Under the pieces are notes generated by a model. It did no database searches, was not told the origin of the DNA, and saw nothing but the letters and a program-made list of their open reading frames with translations. Shown in pieces: positions 63,724-64,000 of a DNA stretch of 64,000 nucleotides. The translations under genes and the position numbers were made by a program. How positions within the stretch are numbered: position 1 is the stretch's first letter; each line of letters begins with the position of its first letter. This DNA is from Sphingomonas panacis (GTDB lineage: Bacteria; Pseudomonadota; Alphaproteobacteria; Sphingomonadales; Sphingomonadaceae). Where the stretch lies: positions 4,433,501-4,497,500 of the forward strand of contig NZ_CP014168.1 in NCBI RefSeq assembly GCF_001717955.1. The letters run 5' to 3'.

Positions 63724-64000
63724 TTAGCCCGTATAGGCGATGTGGTACTGCCCACCAATCTTCTTGATGCGCGCAAAACCAAGTTCACCAAGATGCATAC
63801 CAGCGATCCGAAGCCCCTCCGTGCTGACGACATCCAGCAATCTTGATCGTGTGTCTGCAGCGAGGTGAGAATCCTGATCAAAGGCAATCGACACGTCCGG
63901 ACGAGGTATCTGGATCTCCGGGAAGTGGACAAGGTCGCCCCATACCAACAAGTTTTGCCCATCGGATTCAAGGCGATAACCGGTGTGTCCGGCCGTATGA
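63724..64000 (-). CDS. MBL-fold metallo-hydrolase, 3' part at window edge
   Basis: 92 codons visible; the gene continues past the right edge. Reads HTAGHTGYRLESDGQNLLVW then GDLVHFPEIQIPRPDVSIAF, where HTAGHT carries the third-metal-site His (HTPGHT in most) and GDLVH the bridging Asp. The late His is in IAGMHLGELGFARI. Glyoxalase II/lactonase-like superfamily; substrate unknown. Confidence 0.85.
   Translation of the reverse strand, partial: HTAGHTGYRLESDGQNLLVWGDLVHFPEIQIPRPDVSIAFDQDSHLAADTRSRLLDVVSTEGLRIAGMHLGELGFARIKKIGGQYHIAYTG

Noticed and set aside
63455..63727. 90-codon frame before the MBL-fold gene
   Set aside because: No similarity or initiation signal; treated as intergenic.

Overview
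The window reads as a GC-rich alphaproteobacterial chromosome segment. The gene families (MesX/MesD methionine synthase, NodT-type outer membrane factors, ScfR-type prpR, GFA and CGNR proteins, many LysR/AraC/TetR regulators) fit Sphingomonadales best. That placement is inference from gene content; no rRNA, tRNA or CRISPR array was seen.

Region 1 (1-12.8 kb) is metabolic and has a vitamin B12 theme. A cobalamin riboswitch leads a plus-strand operon of mesX (DUF1852), mesD (folate-independent core methionine synthase), a BASS-family transporter and a flavin reductase. Facing it is a complete 2-methylcitrate operon on the minus strand (small hotdog protein, acnD, prpF, prpC, prpB), with its ScfR/RamB-type regulator divergent. 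MesD makes methionine without B12, and the methylcitrate cycle burns propionyl-CoA without the B12-dependent methylmalonyl-CoA mutase. A second complete cobalamin riboswitch lies at about 12.57-12.77 kb on the minus strand, in front of an unrecognised gene.

Region 2 (13-39 kb) is a mosaic of short operons, many divergent from their own regulator: alpha/beta hydrolase/TetR, XRE/methyltransferase, CGNR-cyclase-dehydrogenase, NmrA/HxlR, acetyltransferase-azoreductase/MocR, CGNR/ABM-DapF-like, and MarR-isochorismatase-MFS. Several enzymes have altered catalytic residues (DapF-like, isochorismatase-like, aminotransferase). thiD carries a one-base frameshift. An IS200-type element sits at about 35.6-36.2 kb. 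An identical 13-bp site precedes both ybaK-gntR and the convergent aminotransferase gene.

Region 3 (39-50 kb) holds two complete EmrAB-TolC-like tripartite efflux cassettes with mirrored gene order, one beside an AraC regulator and one divergent from a LysR regulator, followed by a universal stress protein.

Region 4 (50-64 kb) has a metallophosphoesterase, two unrecognised proteins, cupin/LysR, a DMT transporter and then a scarred stretch. A complete IS21-family element (56369-58980) splits a GlxA/FtrA-type regulator and is flanked by a 7-bp target duplication; removing it restores the frame exactly. A C-terminal MFS fragment and a possible AraC C-terminal relic follow. The window ends with tautomerase/LysR, SDR/LysR and the 3' part of a metallo-beta-lactamase-fold gene running off the edge.
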